A stretch of DNA of 47,789 bases from Flavobacterium sp. YO12 (GTDB lineage: Bacteria > Bacteroidota > Bacteroidia > Flavobacteriales > Flavobacteriaceae), in the NCBI RefSeq assembly GCF_004119495.1, contig NZ_NRQU01000036.1, positions 1 through 47,789 on the forward strand, read 5' to 3'. Below are positions 18,681 to 28,241 of the stretch, piece by piece. A program made the position numbers and the translations under genes. The stretch's first letter is position 1, and each line of letters starts with the position of its first letter. The notes beneath the pieces were generated by a model that saw only the letters and a program-made list of their open reading frames with translations, made no database searches and was not told the origin of the DNA.

Positions 18681-19100
18681 TTAATTTACTAGTACCGCTG
18701 AAAGAGTAATTGTTGTATTTAAGAGTTTAGAAATCGGACAGATTTCTTTTGCTTTTGCGGCTGTTTTTTCAAACTCTTCTGCAGAAATTTCAGGAACTTT
18801 TCCTTTTAAGTCCAAATGAATTAAAGTAATAGAGCCGTCTTCAAAAGTCACTGTCGCTTCTGTAGATAAATCATCGGCAGTAAAACCTGCCTCGTTAAGT
18901 AAAAAACTTAATTGCATCGTAAAACAGCCTGAATGAGCTGCAGCAACTAATTCCTCAGGATTTGTACCAACACCATCTGCAAATCTAGTCTTAAAAGAGA
19001 GTTGAGCTTTGTCTAAAGTTGTGCTTTGTGTACTTATGGTTCCTTTTCCTTCCATACCGGTTCCTTGCCAGTTGGCATTTGCTTTTCTTGTAAATTTCAT
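18681..19100 (-). CDS. OsmC family peroxiredoxin
   Basis: The 139-residue protein has the two catalytic cysteines of the OsmC fold: C59 in AAAHSGCFTM and C121 in KEICPISKLL. TNPEELVAAAHSGC is the family signature. It reduces organic hydroperoxides in the cytoplasm. The length is typical of OsmC proper (about 140). It is monocistronic, convergent with the TPR gene across a shared terminator. Whether it belongs to the OsmC or YhfA-like subgroup cannot be decided by eye. Confidence 0.92.
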   Translation of the reverse strand: MKFTRKANANWQGTGMEGKGTISTQSTTLDKAQLSFKTRFADGVGTNPEELVAAAHSGCFTMQLSFLLNEAGFTADDLSTEATVTFEDGSITLIHLDLKGKVPEISAEEFEKTAAKAKEICPISKLLNTTITLSAVLVN

Positions 19101-19244
19101 TTTCTGTTGTTATTAGAATTAATACTAGTGTGGTTACTTAGTTGATTATCAAATATAAACATTATTTTTTATAACGGTTTTACTAAGTTTGATGAGAATG
19201 TTAAATTTAGGGTTGAAATGAGATTAAGGTTGGGGCTAATTTTA

Positions 19245-19382
19245 CCTCAAAGCACGCTAAGATTTTTGTTTTACATTGCGGTTAGAAAAATACAAAATTT
19301 GCAAAGCTTCGTATTGAATCAGCTTTGCAAATTTTGTGTGTTTATAACAAGTTTGCATATAAAAACTTTGCGCGCTTTGCGG
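19245..19382. repeat. Nested inverted repeat built from 9-nt units
   Basis: The outer arms at about 19245-19267 and 19361-19382 consist of 9-nt units related to CGCAAAGNN in opposite orientation, and pair with about four mismatches over 22 nt. Inside is a perfect 17-nt inverted repeat, ACAAAATTTGCAAAGCT (19292-19308) with its complement at 19321-19337, separated by a 12-nt loop. Both arms contain GCAAAG. Confidence 0.85.
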
Positions 19383-19403
19383 TGAAAAAAAACGTTATAA
19401 CAT

Positions 19404-19442
19404 AAAAAAGGTGTAACGAATAAATCATTACACCTTTTTTTA
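19404..19442 (-). terminator. Terminator after the DUF349 gene
   Basis: AAAAAAGGTGTAA pairs with TTACACCTTTTTT. A/T-runs on both sides make it usable in either direction, but only the minus-strand gene needs it. Confidence 0.85.
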
Positions 19443-19460
19443 TTGTTTAAACTTAAAACG

Positions 19461-21452
19461 TTATTCTTGACCTAAGTTTCTTAATTGTTTCAATTTATCT
19501 TTCCAGACATCAAGACTTTCTTTGTGAATCGCTATGTTTTTGCGAACTTCAAGAACAATCGAATTCTCTTTTTTAGCGTTTTTGGTATTCGCAAAAAACT
19601 GAATGTTATTTTCTAATTGAAAAATTTCATTTTGAACTTCTTCAATTTTTCGCATCAAGAAAATCTTTTCATTGTCTAATTTGCGAGTGTCGTTACTATC
19701 GCTCAATGAATCAATTCGATTAGAAAAACGAATCATTTCAGTTTCCTTTTTGCTTAAGCTTAATTTTTCAAAAAGAGCATCAAGGATTTTGTTGAATTTT
19801 CCTTCAATATGACGTCTTGAAAATGGAACTTTTCCGTAACCTTTCCAAATTTCAATATGTTTTTTAATCGCATCTAAATCAGTTTTATGATCTCCTGTCA
19901 ACTGATAAGTACGAAGAATATCTAAGTAGGCTTTTTTGTTGTCAAAAGCAGCAACTTCGTCACCGTTTTCTTCTGATTTATGTTCTTTTAGTTTGTCAAA
20001 ATAATGATTGCAGGCATCTTTAAATTCTTTCCAGATTTTGTCTGAATATTTTTTAGGAACGTGACCAATCTGTTTCCATTCTTCTTGAATTTGTTTCATG
20101 ATTGGAGTAGTTGCATTAAAGTCAACACTTTCCTGTAATTCTTTAGCTTTAGCGACAAGAGCCATTTTTTTATTCAAATTGTCGTTTTGATCTTTTTTAA
20201 TGTCTTTATAAAACGAATTTTTAAATGCATTAAAGTTTCTAACGGCAGTTTTGAATGCAGCCCAAGTCTCTTCATTTACTTCTGATGGTACTTTTCCTGC
20301 TGCGAAAAACTCATTTCTAAGCGTTTCAACTTTTTGAATTTGTACCAGCCATTGCGAATGTGAATTTACTTTTTCAGTTCCTAGAACTTCAATCTTTGCA
20401 ATGATTTCTTTTTTTACTTCGAGATTGTTGTGTTCGTTTGCACGCTGACTTTCAAACAAAAGTTCTCTTTTGTCATGAATCTTTTTTGTCAGTTCACTAA
20501 ACTTATTCCAAATAGTATCACGGTGTTCCTTAGAAACAGGACCAATGTCTTCTTTCCAAAGTCTGTGTAAATCTTGTAATTCACGGAAAGCCTTGCTTAT
20601 GTCGCTTTCGTTTACAAGTTCTTCAACTCTTGCAATAATTTTTTGCTTTTGCTCTAAATTGTGTTTAAAGTCTAAGTCTCTTGCTTCACGATCTAAATGC
20701 AGATAATCATAAAAATTTTCTACATGAAAATGGTAGTTGTTCCAAACGTGATTGTATTTGTCTTTAGGAATCGCTCCAGCATTTTTCCATCTTTCTCTTA
20801 AATCATTAAAATGTTTAAGAGTATCTTTTATGTTTTCCTGCGGATTTATCAGCTCTTTTAGTTCTTCTACAATCGCAAGACGATTGTCTAAGTTTGATTT
20901 TAAGTTGCTTTGCAAATGTTTAAAGTGAGCATTTCTTTTCTCTCTAAAAACATTATAATATTCATCAAATTTAGATTTCAAAGGAGAATGATATTCAAAC
21001 TCTTCGTTTGGATCTTCTTTTGAAGCGTTAAACTCTTCTTTTTTCTCTTCTATAAGATGATTGTATTGTAGTAAAAATGATTTCTTTATTTCTTCAATAT
21101 GGTCTTTTACAGACATTACTTTGTCTATACTTACCAGTTTCTTTAACTCGTCAACAAGGGCGTCTAATGTAAACGTGTGATAATCCTTCATAGGAATATC
21201 ATGACGCTCTTTCAGCGTTTCGTCTTCACTTTCTTCAGCATTAGAATTTGTGATGGCATCCAGCGCATTTTGATGATCTGTCTCTTCAGTTTCTACATTT
21301 TTTTCTTCTTCAATTTCAGTATTCGAAATTGAATTTTCAGATACTGTTTCAGAAACGGGAGTTTCTATAGTATCGTTTTGTGTAGAATCAGTAGTATCGA
21401 TTTCTAATTTTCCGTCTGCTTCTTGCAGGTTATCATTCTTTTCTTCTAACAT
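19461..21452 (-). CDS. DUF349 multi-repeat coiled-coil protein
   Basis: The 663-residue protein begins with a long acidic, low-complexity segment (about 1-90) and continues with five DUF349 repeats. Each is marked by a W-K-x-x-G-x-(I/V)-P pattern followed by W and F: RERWKNAGAIPKD, HRLWKEDIGPVSKE, RNEFFAAGKVPSE, QEEWKQIGHVPKK and IEIWKGYGKVPFS. The rest is charged helix. Such proteins are common in Bacteroidota and their function is unknown. No signal peptide is present, so it is presumably cytoplasmic. It is monocistronic, with one of the best promoter matches in the window. Confidence 0.9.
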   Translation of the reverse strand: MLEEKNDNLQEADGKLEIDTTDSTQNDTIETPVSETVSENSISNTEIEEEKNVETEETDHQNALDAITNSNAEESEDETLKERHDIPMKDYHTFTLDALVDELKKLVSIDKVMSVKDHIEEIKKSFLLQYNHLIEEKKEEFNASKEDPNEEFEYHSPLKSKFDEYYNVFREKRNAHFKHLQSNLKSNLDNRLAIVEELKELINPQENIKDTLKHFNDLRERWKNAGAIPKDKYNHVWNNYHFHVENFYDYLHLDREARDLDFKHNLEQKQKIIARVEELVNESDISKAFRELQDLHRLWKEDIGPVSKEHRDTIWNKFSELTKKIHDKRELLFESQRANEHNNLEVKKEIIAKIEVLGTEKVNSHSQWLVQIQKVETLRNEFFAAGKVPSEVNEETWAAFKTAVRNFNAFKNSFYKDIKKDQNDNLNKKMALVAKAKELQESVDFNATTPIMKQIQEEWKQIGHVPKKYSDKIWKEFKDACNHYFDKLKEHKSEENGDEVAAFDNKKAYLDILRTYQLTGDHKTDLDAIKKHIEIWKGYGKVPFSRRHIEGKFNKILDALFEKLSLSKKETEMIRFSNRIDSLSDSNDTRKLDNEKIFLMRKIEEVQNEIFQLENNIQFFANTKNAKKENSIVLEVRKNIAIHKESLDVWKDKLKQLRNLGQE

Positions 21453-21485
21453 TTTAAATGTATAAGGTTTTTACTTTAACAGTGC

Positions 21486-21516
21486 GAAAGATAGTAAAGG
21501 TGTTTCTAAATACAAA
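21486..21516 (-). promoter_or_regulatory. Promoter of the DUF349 gene
   Basis: On the minus strand TTTG (21516-21513), a 19-nt spacer and TATCTTTC (21493-21486, 7 of 8) fit the Bacteroidota -33/-7 consensus at the optimal spacing, with a leader of about 28 nt. Confidence 0.6.
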
Positions 21517-21744
21517 ATAAATCGTTTGTTTATACGCTATTTTACGATGAAATTCTTATTTAATGAAGATGTTTAGAAATATGATATCTGTTTTTTAGAT
21601 TTTTTTTTGAAGTAAATTTAAATTGAGAATAGATATCCTTTTAAGAAAAAAGCTTGAAAATTTGCATTTCTATTGAGGAGTATTACTTTTATTATAAGAA
21701 TGGAGAATAGGAGAGATCGTTAAATAATCTTTTATAGAAATTTT

Positions 21745-22506
21745 TTAAAACAGAATCAACATCCCGACTTCGATACCAAAGTTGTAGGTTTTATGACCGC
21801 CAAAAGCAACGCTTGGATGAATATACGCCATATCATTTTTAGTGATTTTTCTGCCAAACTCAACAAAAGCATTATTAGGAAAGCCTTTGTTTATGGCGTT
21901 GTATCTAAAAGCAGCGTCGGCGGCAATCCAGTTTTTGCCAATAATGTACATAAAGTAGTTTTCGAATGCAGTGGTATTAATGTCATTTCTATTGCTGGAT
22001 CCTGCAAAACTGCTTTGATTTTCTAATGAGGTAATCCATAGAAGTCTATTGGGAATTAGATATTTTCCGAAAAATACTGCAGGAGCAAATATCCATTTTC
22101 CAGATCCTAAAGCTGGATCGGCCGCTGAATTTGAAAGCACTCTTGCACGAAAAGCAATACCTCCATTTTTTTGTTCTAAGTAAGGAATATAACTGACGCC
22201 AACACCAATATCTCCAATTCCAGTTTTATTGTTTGAGGAAGTATTTGAAGAAACTAATGGAAGATCCACTCTTAAATTCCAAGCTTTGTTTCCAATTGGA
22301 TGTAAGAATCGAAGTTCAGTTGTATTAAACGAGCCATTATCTGTATCTAAATATTCATTAAAAAGTAAAATTGTTTTTAGATAGTAATGATATCGGGCTT
22401 CTGAATAAAGGTTTGATGAATTAATGTCGATATCACTAGAGTCCTGTGCCTCTGCAGAAAGAGTAATCAAAAAGCATATAAAAAAAAATAGTGGCGATTT
22501 TTTCAT
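21745..22506 (-). CDS. Putative outer-membrane beta-barrel protein
   Basis: The 253-residue protein has a signal peptide (KKSPLFFFICFLITLSAEAQ) and then alternating hydrophobic/polar strands with many aromatic residues. It ends in a short strand closing with phenylalanine (EVGMLILF), as outer-membrane barrels do. The pattern TGIGDIGVGVSYIPYL resembles the 'MetA-pathway of phenol degradation'/transporter-like barrel family (PF13557), but this is a resemblance by eye. A role in transport or as a structural barrel is only inferred. It stands alone between the DUF349 gene and aroE, 65 bp after the aroE stop. Confidence 0.6.
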   Translation of the reverse strand: MKKSPLFFFICFLITLSAEAQDSSDIDINSSNLYSEARYHYYLKTILLFNEYLDTDNGSFNTTELRFLHPIGNKAWNLRVDLPLVSSNTSSNNKTGIGDIGVGVSYIPYLEQKNGGIAFRARVLSNSAADPALGSGKWIFAPAVFFGKYLIPNRLLWITSLENQSSFAGSSNRNDINTTAFENYFMYIIGKNWIAADAAFRYNAINKGFPNNAFVEFGRKITKNDMAYIHPSVAFGGHKTYNFGIEVGMLILF

Positions 22507-22571
22507 AACTACTTATTAATGAGTAGTCTAATTTATAAAAAAATACGTTACTATTTTATTTTAGGAGCATA

Positions 22572-23321
22572 TTACTTGTTCCATATTTTCCAAGCTTTTT
22601 CTGCCTGAAAAATAAGCATATCGTATCCATTTTTTATTACAGCTCCTCTTTCTTTTGCATTTTTTAAGAATTGAGTTTCTGCCGGATTGTAAATTAAGTC
22701 GTAAGCAATATGCTTGTCTGTAAAAAACTCGTACGGAAGATCTGGACAAGCTTCTATATTTGGACTTGTACCTACTGGTGTACAATTGATAATTATTTTG
22801 AAATTATCAAAAGTAGTAGCGTTGATTAAATTATAGTCAATGATATTTTCTTTTGCTTCTCTAGAAACAAAAATATACGGAATATCAAGTTCGTCTAGAG
22901 CAAAGGCAACGCCTTTTGATGCGCCGCCTGTGCCTAGAATAAGTGCTTTTTTATGATGTGGTTCTAATAAAGGCTTTAACGATTTTTTAAAACCGTAATA
23001 ATCAGTATTGTATCCTTTTAGTTTGCCTTTTTTAGTAAATTTAATCGTGTTTACAGCGCCAATTAGAGTTGCTTTTTTTGAAAGTTTATCTAAAAAGGGA
23101 ATGACTTGCTCTTTGTAAGGAATTGTTACATTTAGTCCTTTTAAATCAGGATTATTCTTGATTAATCCTTTGAAATGTTCAATTTCAGAAATATCAAAAT
23201 TTTCATAGGTGTTACCTGCAAAAACTTCATCGTTGAATTTCTCTGTGAAATAACCTTTTGAAAATGAGTAACTAATATTACGACCTAGTAAGCCAAAACG
23301 TCTTTTTAAAATACCAATCAT
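22572..23321 (-). CDS. aroE: Shikimate dehydrogenase
   Basis: The 249-residue enzyme reduces 3-dehydroshikimate with NADPH in aromatic amino acid synthesis. The shikimate-binding S-x-S is in NISYSFSK (16-22). Catalytic lysine K70 lies in NVTIPYK, N91 in GAVNT, and the catalytic Asp D107 in GYNTDYYGF. The NADP loop GTGGASKG is at 130-137. It is somewhat shorter than E. coli AroE (272), as usual in this phylum. Its ATG overlaps the stop of the upstream TPR gene by one base (TAATG), so translational coupling is likely. Confidence 0.95.
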   Translation of the reverse strand: MIGILKRRFGLLGRNISYSFSKGYFTEKFNDEVFAGNTYENFDISEIEHFKGLIKNNPDLKGLNVTIPYKEQVIPFLDKLSKKATLIGAVNTIKFTKKGKLKGYNTDYYGFKKSLKPLLEPHHKKALILGTGGASKGVAFALDELDIPYIFVSREAKENIIDYNLINATTFDNFKIIINCTPVGTSPNIEACPDLPYEFFTDKHIAYDLIYNPAETQFLKNAKERGAVIKNGYDMLIFQAEKAWKIWNK

Positions 23322-24718
23322 TATTGTTTTCTGTGTTTTTCGATATAATTTTTAACTGTTTTTTTTGTCCAAACTACTGGAAATAAATCTTCGATTAAAA
23401 TATAATTATCGAAGTTTAAGCGTAATCCATTGCTTAAATGAAATTTTGCTTTTGTGTTATCCTGAATCATAAAGTACAATCCTGCCAAACGATATTCGAT
23501 TTCATTTTCTTCTGGGAAATATTCAGAAGCTTGTAATAAAGTTTGTATTGCGCTGTCAAATTCTCCTAAAAACTGAAGAATATCAACCCAAAACAACCAG
23601 GTATCTAAAGCATGATCGCCAAATTCGACTGCTTTTCTATAACCAAATTCAGCTTCTTCAAAAAAGTTCATTTGTTTGTTTATGGTTGCATAACGCTTCC
23701 AGTACAAACGATTTTGATTGTCGATTGCTAAAGCTTTATTGACAAAAAACAACGCTTTTTGAAAGTTCTTTTGGCGAACATAAAAATCTGTAATAGCAAT
23801 CCATCCTTTATCTAAAAGAGGATCTTCGTGTACAGTTTGATTGTAATATTGTAACGCTTTTATCGAATTTCCAAGTTTTTCGTAGCATTTTCCAATACGC
23901 AGTAAGGCATAAGAAGTAGCGTCGTCTAATTCGATTGTACGATTATAGCTTTCTATCGCTTCATTGTATTTTTTTAGACGCTCGTAAGCTTTGGCTTTTT
24001 CCATAAATGCACCTAAAAACTCATCGTCTATAAGGGTTGCATAATCAAAAGCGCGAATTGCATTTTCGTATTCTTTTACTCCGTAATGCAAACGCCCAAG
24101 CTGATGCCAAGCGATTTCGCTGTACGGATTTTTGTTAATGTATTGGTTAAGATAGAGAATGGCTTCTTGGTTTTGATCTAAAAATTCAAAACAATAAACC
24201 ACGTTGTATAAGGCAGATTGATCTTCTAAGTCTTCTTCAAGACATTTGATAAAGCTGTCTTTTGCCATTTCAAGGTTATCCATAAAAAGATATTCCATTC
24301 CAATCAAGTTGTACACGTCAGCATAGTCATCTGTATATTGCAGTGCTATTTTAAGCAGTTCTACTGCTTTTTCGTGTTGATCTCTTTTCGAACAAATATT
24401 GGCTTTCTGGATATAAATTTCCTCGTTGTTAGGTTCAATCGCATATAACTCGTTTAAAAGCTTTTCAGCGATTTCAAGTTTGTCGTCATAAACCAGCATT
24501 TCTACTTGTACTAATTTTAAGCCTGTAGATTTTGGATGTTGGTCTAATGCAAGTTTTAAGGCCTTTTTTGCTAAATTAGCCTTGCCTATGTCTAAATAAT
24601 GAAGAATGATTTCTTCAAATTCTTCAGAATCAAAAAAGAGTACTTTGTTAGTTTTTAACATCGACTCAAATTTGGATAGGGATAGGTTATAATCTTCTTC
24701 TTCGTTGCTTAATTGCAT
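23321..24718 (-). CDS. Tetratricopeptide-repeat protein
   Basis: This 465-residue protein is made almost entirely of TPR units of about 34 residues, roughly twelve in a row; examples are AYERLKKYNEAIESYNRTI and CYEKLGNSIKALQYYNQTV. There is no signal peptide or membrane segment, so it is cytoplasmic. A function cannot be assigned from TPRs alone. It overlaps aroE by one base, suggesting one transcript. This pairing may simply be conserved chromosomal order. Confidence 0.88.
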   Translation of the reverse strand: MQLSNEEEDYNLSLSKFESMLKTNKVLFFDSEEFEEIILHYLDIGKANLAKKALKLALDQHPKSTGLKLVQVEMLVYDDKLEIAEKLLNELYAIEPNNEEIYIQKANICSKRDQHEKAVELLKIALQYTDDYADVYNLIGMEYLFMDNLEMAKDSFIKCLEEDLEDQSALYNVVYCFEFLDQNQEAILYLNQYINKNPYSEIAWHQLGRLHYGVKEYENAIRAFDYATLIDDEFLGAFMEKAKAYERLKKYNEAIESYNRTIELDDATSYALLRIGKCYEKLGNSIKALQYYNQTVHEDPLLDKGWIAITDFYVRQKNFQKALFFVNKALAIDNQNRLYWKRYATINKQMNFFEEAEFGYRKAVEFGDHALDTWLFWVDILQFLGEFDSAIQTLLQASEYFPEENEIEYRLAGLYFMIQDNTKAKFHLSNGLRLNFDNYILIEDLFPVVWTKKTVKNYIEKHRKQ

Positions 24719-24944
24719 ACTTTGTTTTATTTGAAATTAGCCTGTTATAAAATTAGGCAACCATATTATTGATGTGGGAAAGGAAAATTAATTGTTGTGA
24801 ACAATTTAATTAACAATATGGACAGAATTCCTTTTCTGTTTTTAGTCATAATCTTCTGATAACAAAAAGATTATTTGATTATTATTTTAGTAACTGAGAT
24901 GTCAAACAGGTTCTAATTACTGTTGAAATAAGCCTTGCTATTTA

Positions 24945-26138
24945 TTATGCTTGTTGCTTTTTCAATATTTCATCCATAACATTTAAAATTATGGAACAGC
25001 CTTCTTTTATTTCTTCTTCTGAAATCGTTAATGGCGGTGTTATTCTTATAGCGCATCCTTCAAAGAGCAGCCAGAATAAAATTAGTCCTTTGTCTTGACA
25101 GTTTAAAATGACCTGATTAGTTATTTCGGCCGTTTCAGTCATAGCGGCAAGCATTAATCCCTTTCCTCTTACTTCTTTTATCAAAGGATGTACCAAAAGC
25201 GATCTAAAAAGTTTTTCTTTCTCTAAAGTTAGCTGCATTAGATTTGTTTCAGTTAATTCCTGCAAAGTAGCAAGACAGGCTGACGCAATGACAGGATGAC
25301 CTCCAAAAGTAGTGATGTGTCCAAGTTTAGGATTCTCGGTTAAAAGATCCATTTTTTCTGCTGAAGCTGTAAATGCTCCCACAGGCATTCCGCCTCCCAT
25401 ACCTTTTCCCATTACCACAATATCTGGAATAACATCATAGTTTTGAAAACCAAAAAGTTTTCCGGTTCTTCCAAATCCAGGCTGAATTTCATCTACAATA
25501 AACATTGCGCCAACTTCATCACAACGCTTGCGTACCTTTTGCAGAAAATTATTCTCGGGCTGAATAAAACCAGCTCCGCCTTGTATAGTTTCTAATAAAA
25601 TTGCCGCTGTTCTAGTTGTGATTTTTTCTAAATCGGCTTCGTTATTAAAAGTGATAAAATCTACATCAGGAAGTAAAGGACGAAAAGCTTGTTTACGCTC
25701 TTCAAATCCCATTACACTCATAGAGCCCATTGTGTTTCCGTGATATGCGTTATGACAAGAAATAAGCTGGCTTCGTCCAGTTACTCTTTTAGCTAGTTTT
25801 AAGGCGCCTTCAATTGCTTCTGTACCCGAATTTACTAAATAGGTTTTATTTAAAGATTCTGGAAGCAGAGAAGCCATTAATTTGCAATATTGAACAGCAG
25901 GACTTTGTGAGTATTCTCCGTAAACCATTACATGAGAATATTTGTCCAGCTGGTCTTTAATAGCTTGATTGACTCTTGGATGCTGGTGTCCCAGCGTACA
26001 AGCCGAAACTCCGGCAACAAAATCTAAATATTTTTTATTACTAGTATCGTAAATATAGGAACCAACGGCGTGCGAAACTTCCATTCCTAATGGATATGGA
26101 GATGTTTGTGCTTGGTATTTTATAAAATCTGGATTCAC
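24945..26138 (-). CDS. Class III PLP-dependent aminotransferase
   Basis: The 397-residue enzyme has all hallmarks of fold-type I, class III aminotransferases: the phosphate-binding SGTEA (104-108), the cofactor aspartate in VDEIQPGFGRTG (D216), and the PLP lysine K245 in VVMGKGMGGG. Acetylornithine, ornithine and 4-aminobutyrate aminotransferases share this layout, and the substrate cannot be chosen by eye. No arginine or GABA gene is adjacent. The start is a GTG at 26138, because no ATG lies in frame before residue 19. The gene sits in a gap-rich region with repeat mosaics upstream. Confidence 0.88.
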   Translation of the reverse strand: MNPDFIKYQAQTSPYPLGMEVSHAVGSYIYDTSNKKYLDFVAGVSACTLGHQHPRVNQAIKDQLDKYSHVMVYGEYSQSPAVQYCKLMASLLPESLNKTYLVNSGTEAIEGALKLAKRVTGRSQLISCHNAYHGNTMGSMSVMGFEERKQAFRPLLPDVDFITFNNEADLEKITTRTAAILLETIQGGAGFIQPENNFLQKVRKRCDEVGAMFIVDEIQPGFGRTGKLFGFQNYDVIPDIVVMGKGMGGGMPVGAFTASAEKMDLLTENPKLGHITTFGGHPVIASACLATLQELTETNLMQLTLEKEKLFRSLLVHPLIKEVRGKGLMLAAMTETAEITNQVILNCQDKGLILFWLLFEGCAIRITPPLTISEEEIKEGCSIILNVMDEILKKQQA

Positions 26139-26155
26139 TATTGTTTGTTTTAAAA

Positions 26156-26361
26156 GTTTCAGGTTTCATGTTTCAAGTTGACTGAAAACTGATACTGTGA
26201 CTGAATTTAACCGCAAAGATCGCAAAGTTTGCTAAGTTTTAAATCAAGTTTGTATTATTAAAATGCAAAGTTCGCAAAGTTTCTAAAATGAAAACTGCGA
26301 CTTACGCTACGACTAATTTTATAGTAAAGAAATGAAACAGAAAACCGCAACCGCGACTGAG
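26156..26361. repeat. Mosaic of 7-, 6- and 9-nt periodic arrays
   Basis: The arrays in order are: GTTTCAR heptamers (26156-26183); ACTGNN hexamers (26188-26205); CGCAAAGNN nonamers (26212-26238); nonamers again (26264-26290); hexamers of the form ACYGNR and close variants (26294-26317 and 26344-26361). Together they fill most of the 225-bp gap, and the last reaches within a few bases of the ostA-like stop. They are not related to each other in sequence apart from the strict periodicity. Confidence 0.85.
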
Positions 26362-26363
26362 AA

Positions 26364-28049
26364 CTATTTTTTAGTATTAGTGCTTGCTTTCGTAGTATTT
26401 GCTTTTGCAGCAGATTTCTTTTTGTCGTAATCTCGTGTCTCTTTCCTGACTTTCATTGGGACATTCTCTTTAGCTTCTTCGTCCTTTCCTTGCTTTATTA
26501 GTTTGTCATTCATTTCATTATCTTCGGCAGTAAAAATATCATCTTTTGATTTTATTCTTTCGTCGCCGCGCCAGACGAAACCTCGTAATTTACGTGCATT
26601 TTCAGGTAGATCTTCTTCAGGATAAATATCGCCGTCGACTCTGTTAAAGAATGTAATAGTTTCTACTGCGTTATTTTCTAGAATCAAATTAATTTTACTG
26701 CTTACATTTTTATTAATTCCAATTAATTCATTGGCGTCATTCCGCATAAAATAAACAACTTCGGTGTTTTTAATAACATCTACATCGTGAAGTTTACCTT
26801 CTCTGAATTTTCCAAATAAATTGAGTCCCTTGACTTGATTGTAGTCTGTTCCTATCGTATCCTTTGAAATAAGAAAAGTATTGTTGAGGACTTTTAAGGA
26901 ATCTAGTTTTTTAGTGTTATTATCGCCAATTAAATGCATAATATCACCAGTAATCTGACTGCCGCCATTCCATAAAATTGGATTTCCAATAAGCTTGGTT
27001 AAAGCCGTTTTAGAATTAGAATGTATCGAATCACATTTACCGCTCATGTCTGTTTTGTAGAAACGTACATTTTTAAAAGCTCTTAAAATACGTTCACCTT
27101 CTTTTCCTGTAACCATTAGTTTTTGACCGTGAATATATACAGAATCATTTTCTACAAAGTTAACCGCAACAGCTCTTTTGGTTACAAACATAGAATCTTT
27201 TAGTTTGTAAACTTCGGCATAATGACCTTTTACAATACCTCGATTTATAGAATCAGTGATTTTTACATTTCGAGTTGCCGATGCAAATTCGGTATTTCGA
27301 TTATAATACAAACTATCTCCTTCTATAAGTCGATCATCATATTTTATATACGATTTTCGCAGAAAATGCGCGAGGTTTTTTTTGGTATCATAAAAACCTT
27401 TTTCTGTATAAATATAGTTAGCTTTACTAGTTATAGTCGATGGTCCAAGTAAATAAGTGTGCCCCGAATTACTGTAATAATCTAAGTGATTCGATTTTAC
27501 AACATATTTTGGGTTGGTAAGAGTAACTGCAGTTAAAAACTGAAATTTTTTCTCTGCAACAAAATATTTTCCTGATTTACTGACTAACGTATTGTCTTTG
27601 TTGATGATTGTACCTTTGGTATTATAAAAAACTTCTTGAACATTTCGGTCAAAATTGATCGTATCTGTTTGTAAAGTTGCATCTGGAGAAGTCATTACAG
27701 CGTTTCCTGTTGCGAATGCTTTTTTGATGTTTCCGCTGTATTCTGCATATTTACTGTTTAGGAACAAAGTATCACCTTGCACCAGTTGTACATTTCCGAA
27801 CGCTTTTAGATAATTTTCTTTTTGAAAAAAGTAGGCTTTGTTGCAAGTAAGAACAACGCCATCATGATTTACCTTTACATTTCCTGTTAGTAAAATTCCA
27901 TCAGGTACTAAAACTTGATCAACATCTAAGAAATCAGAATGCTCTATGTTAATTTTTTTTGGTGCCTGAGCAGTTTTTGAAGCTTGTGCAGAAATGAATT
28001 GTATACTTAATAGAAGCAGACAAGATATAAAAAAGAGTAATTTCTTCAA
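26364..28049 (-). CDS. OstA/LptA-like organic solvent tolerance protein
   Basis: The 561-residue protein has a signal peptide (KKLLFFISCLLLLSIQFISAQ). It then carries repeated beta-jellyroll strands of the OstA/LptA type (the repeated pattern G-N-V, A-x-Y, D-T-L, for example LLTGNVKVNHDGVVLTCNKAYF). It probably works in lipopolysaccharide transport across the periplasm, as LptA/LptD domains do. It is longer than LptA (about 185) and lacks an obvious LptD barrel; a Lys/Thr/Ala-rich tail closes it. The start codon is TTG at 28049: an in-frame TGA lies 8 codons upstream and no ATG is available before the signal peptide. Confidence 0.8.
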   Translation of the reverse strand: MKKLLFFISCLLLLSIQFISAQASKTAQAPKKINIEHSDFLDVDQVLVPDGILLTGNVKVNHDGVVLTCNKAYFFQKENYLKAFGNVQLVQGDTLFLNSKYAEYSGNIKKAFATGNAVMTSPDATLQTDTINFDRNVQEVFYNTKGTIINKDNTLVSKSGKYFVAEKKFQFLTAVTLTNPKYVVKSNHLDYYSNSGHTYLLGPSTITSKANYIYTEKGFYDTKKNLAHFLRKSYIKYDDRLIEGDSLYYNRNTEFASATRNVKITDSINRGIVKGHYAEVYKLKDSMFVTKRAVAVNFVENDSVYIHGQKLMVTGKEGERILRAFKNVRFYKTDMSGKCDSIHSNSKTALTKLIGNPILWNGGSQITGDIMHLIGDNNTKKLDSLKVLNNTFLISKDTIGTDYNQVKGLNLFGKFREGKLHDVDVIKNTEVVYFMRNDANELIGINKNVSSKINLILENNAVETITFFNRVDGDIYPEEDLPENARKLRGFVWRGDERIKSKDDIFTAEDNEMNDKLIKQGKDEEAKENVPMKVRKETRDYDKKKSAAKANTTKASTNTKK

Positions 28050-28065
28050 GTGATTAAATTTTTGT

Positions 28066-28073
28066 CAAATTTA
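28066..28073 (-). promoter_or_regulatory. -7 box upstream of the OstA-like gene
   Basis: TAAATTTG on the minus strand matches TAnnTTTG exactly, 16 nt before the TTG start. No -33 TTTG is seen at the usual distance. Confidence 0.4.
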
Positions 28074-28138
28074 TGAAAAAGGTTACAACCTTATATTGTT
28101 ATTAGCATTAATTTATAAATGTTTATTTTTAGGATCAG

Positions 28139-28241
28139 AGGTTCAAAGAAGCAAAGGTTCAAAGTTTGTGTTTGAAACATATTTCAAGTTTTTTACCTTT
28201 TTTAAACCTTTGCGCCTTTGAATCTTTGCAACTTTGAACCT
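28139..28241. repeat. Octamer-periodic inverted repeat
   Basis: AGGTTCAA, AGAAGCAA, AGGTTCAA (28139-28164) have the AGNNNCWR unit. The opposite-orientation arm (28216-28241) pairs with it over 26 nt with three mismatches. The 51-nt loop holds further units. Confidence 0.85.

Larger units (their letters stand above)
19101..19460. other. 360-bp gap with nested inverted repeats
   Basis: No gene is seen. The gap holds the upstream region of the osmC-like gene, nested inverted repeats (19245-19382), and the terminator of the DUF349 gene (19404-19442). Confidence 0.7.
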
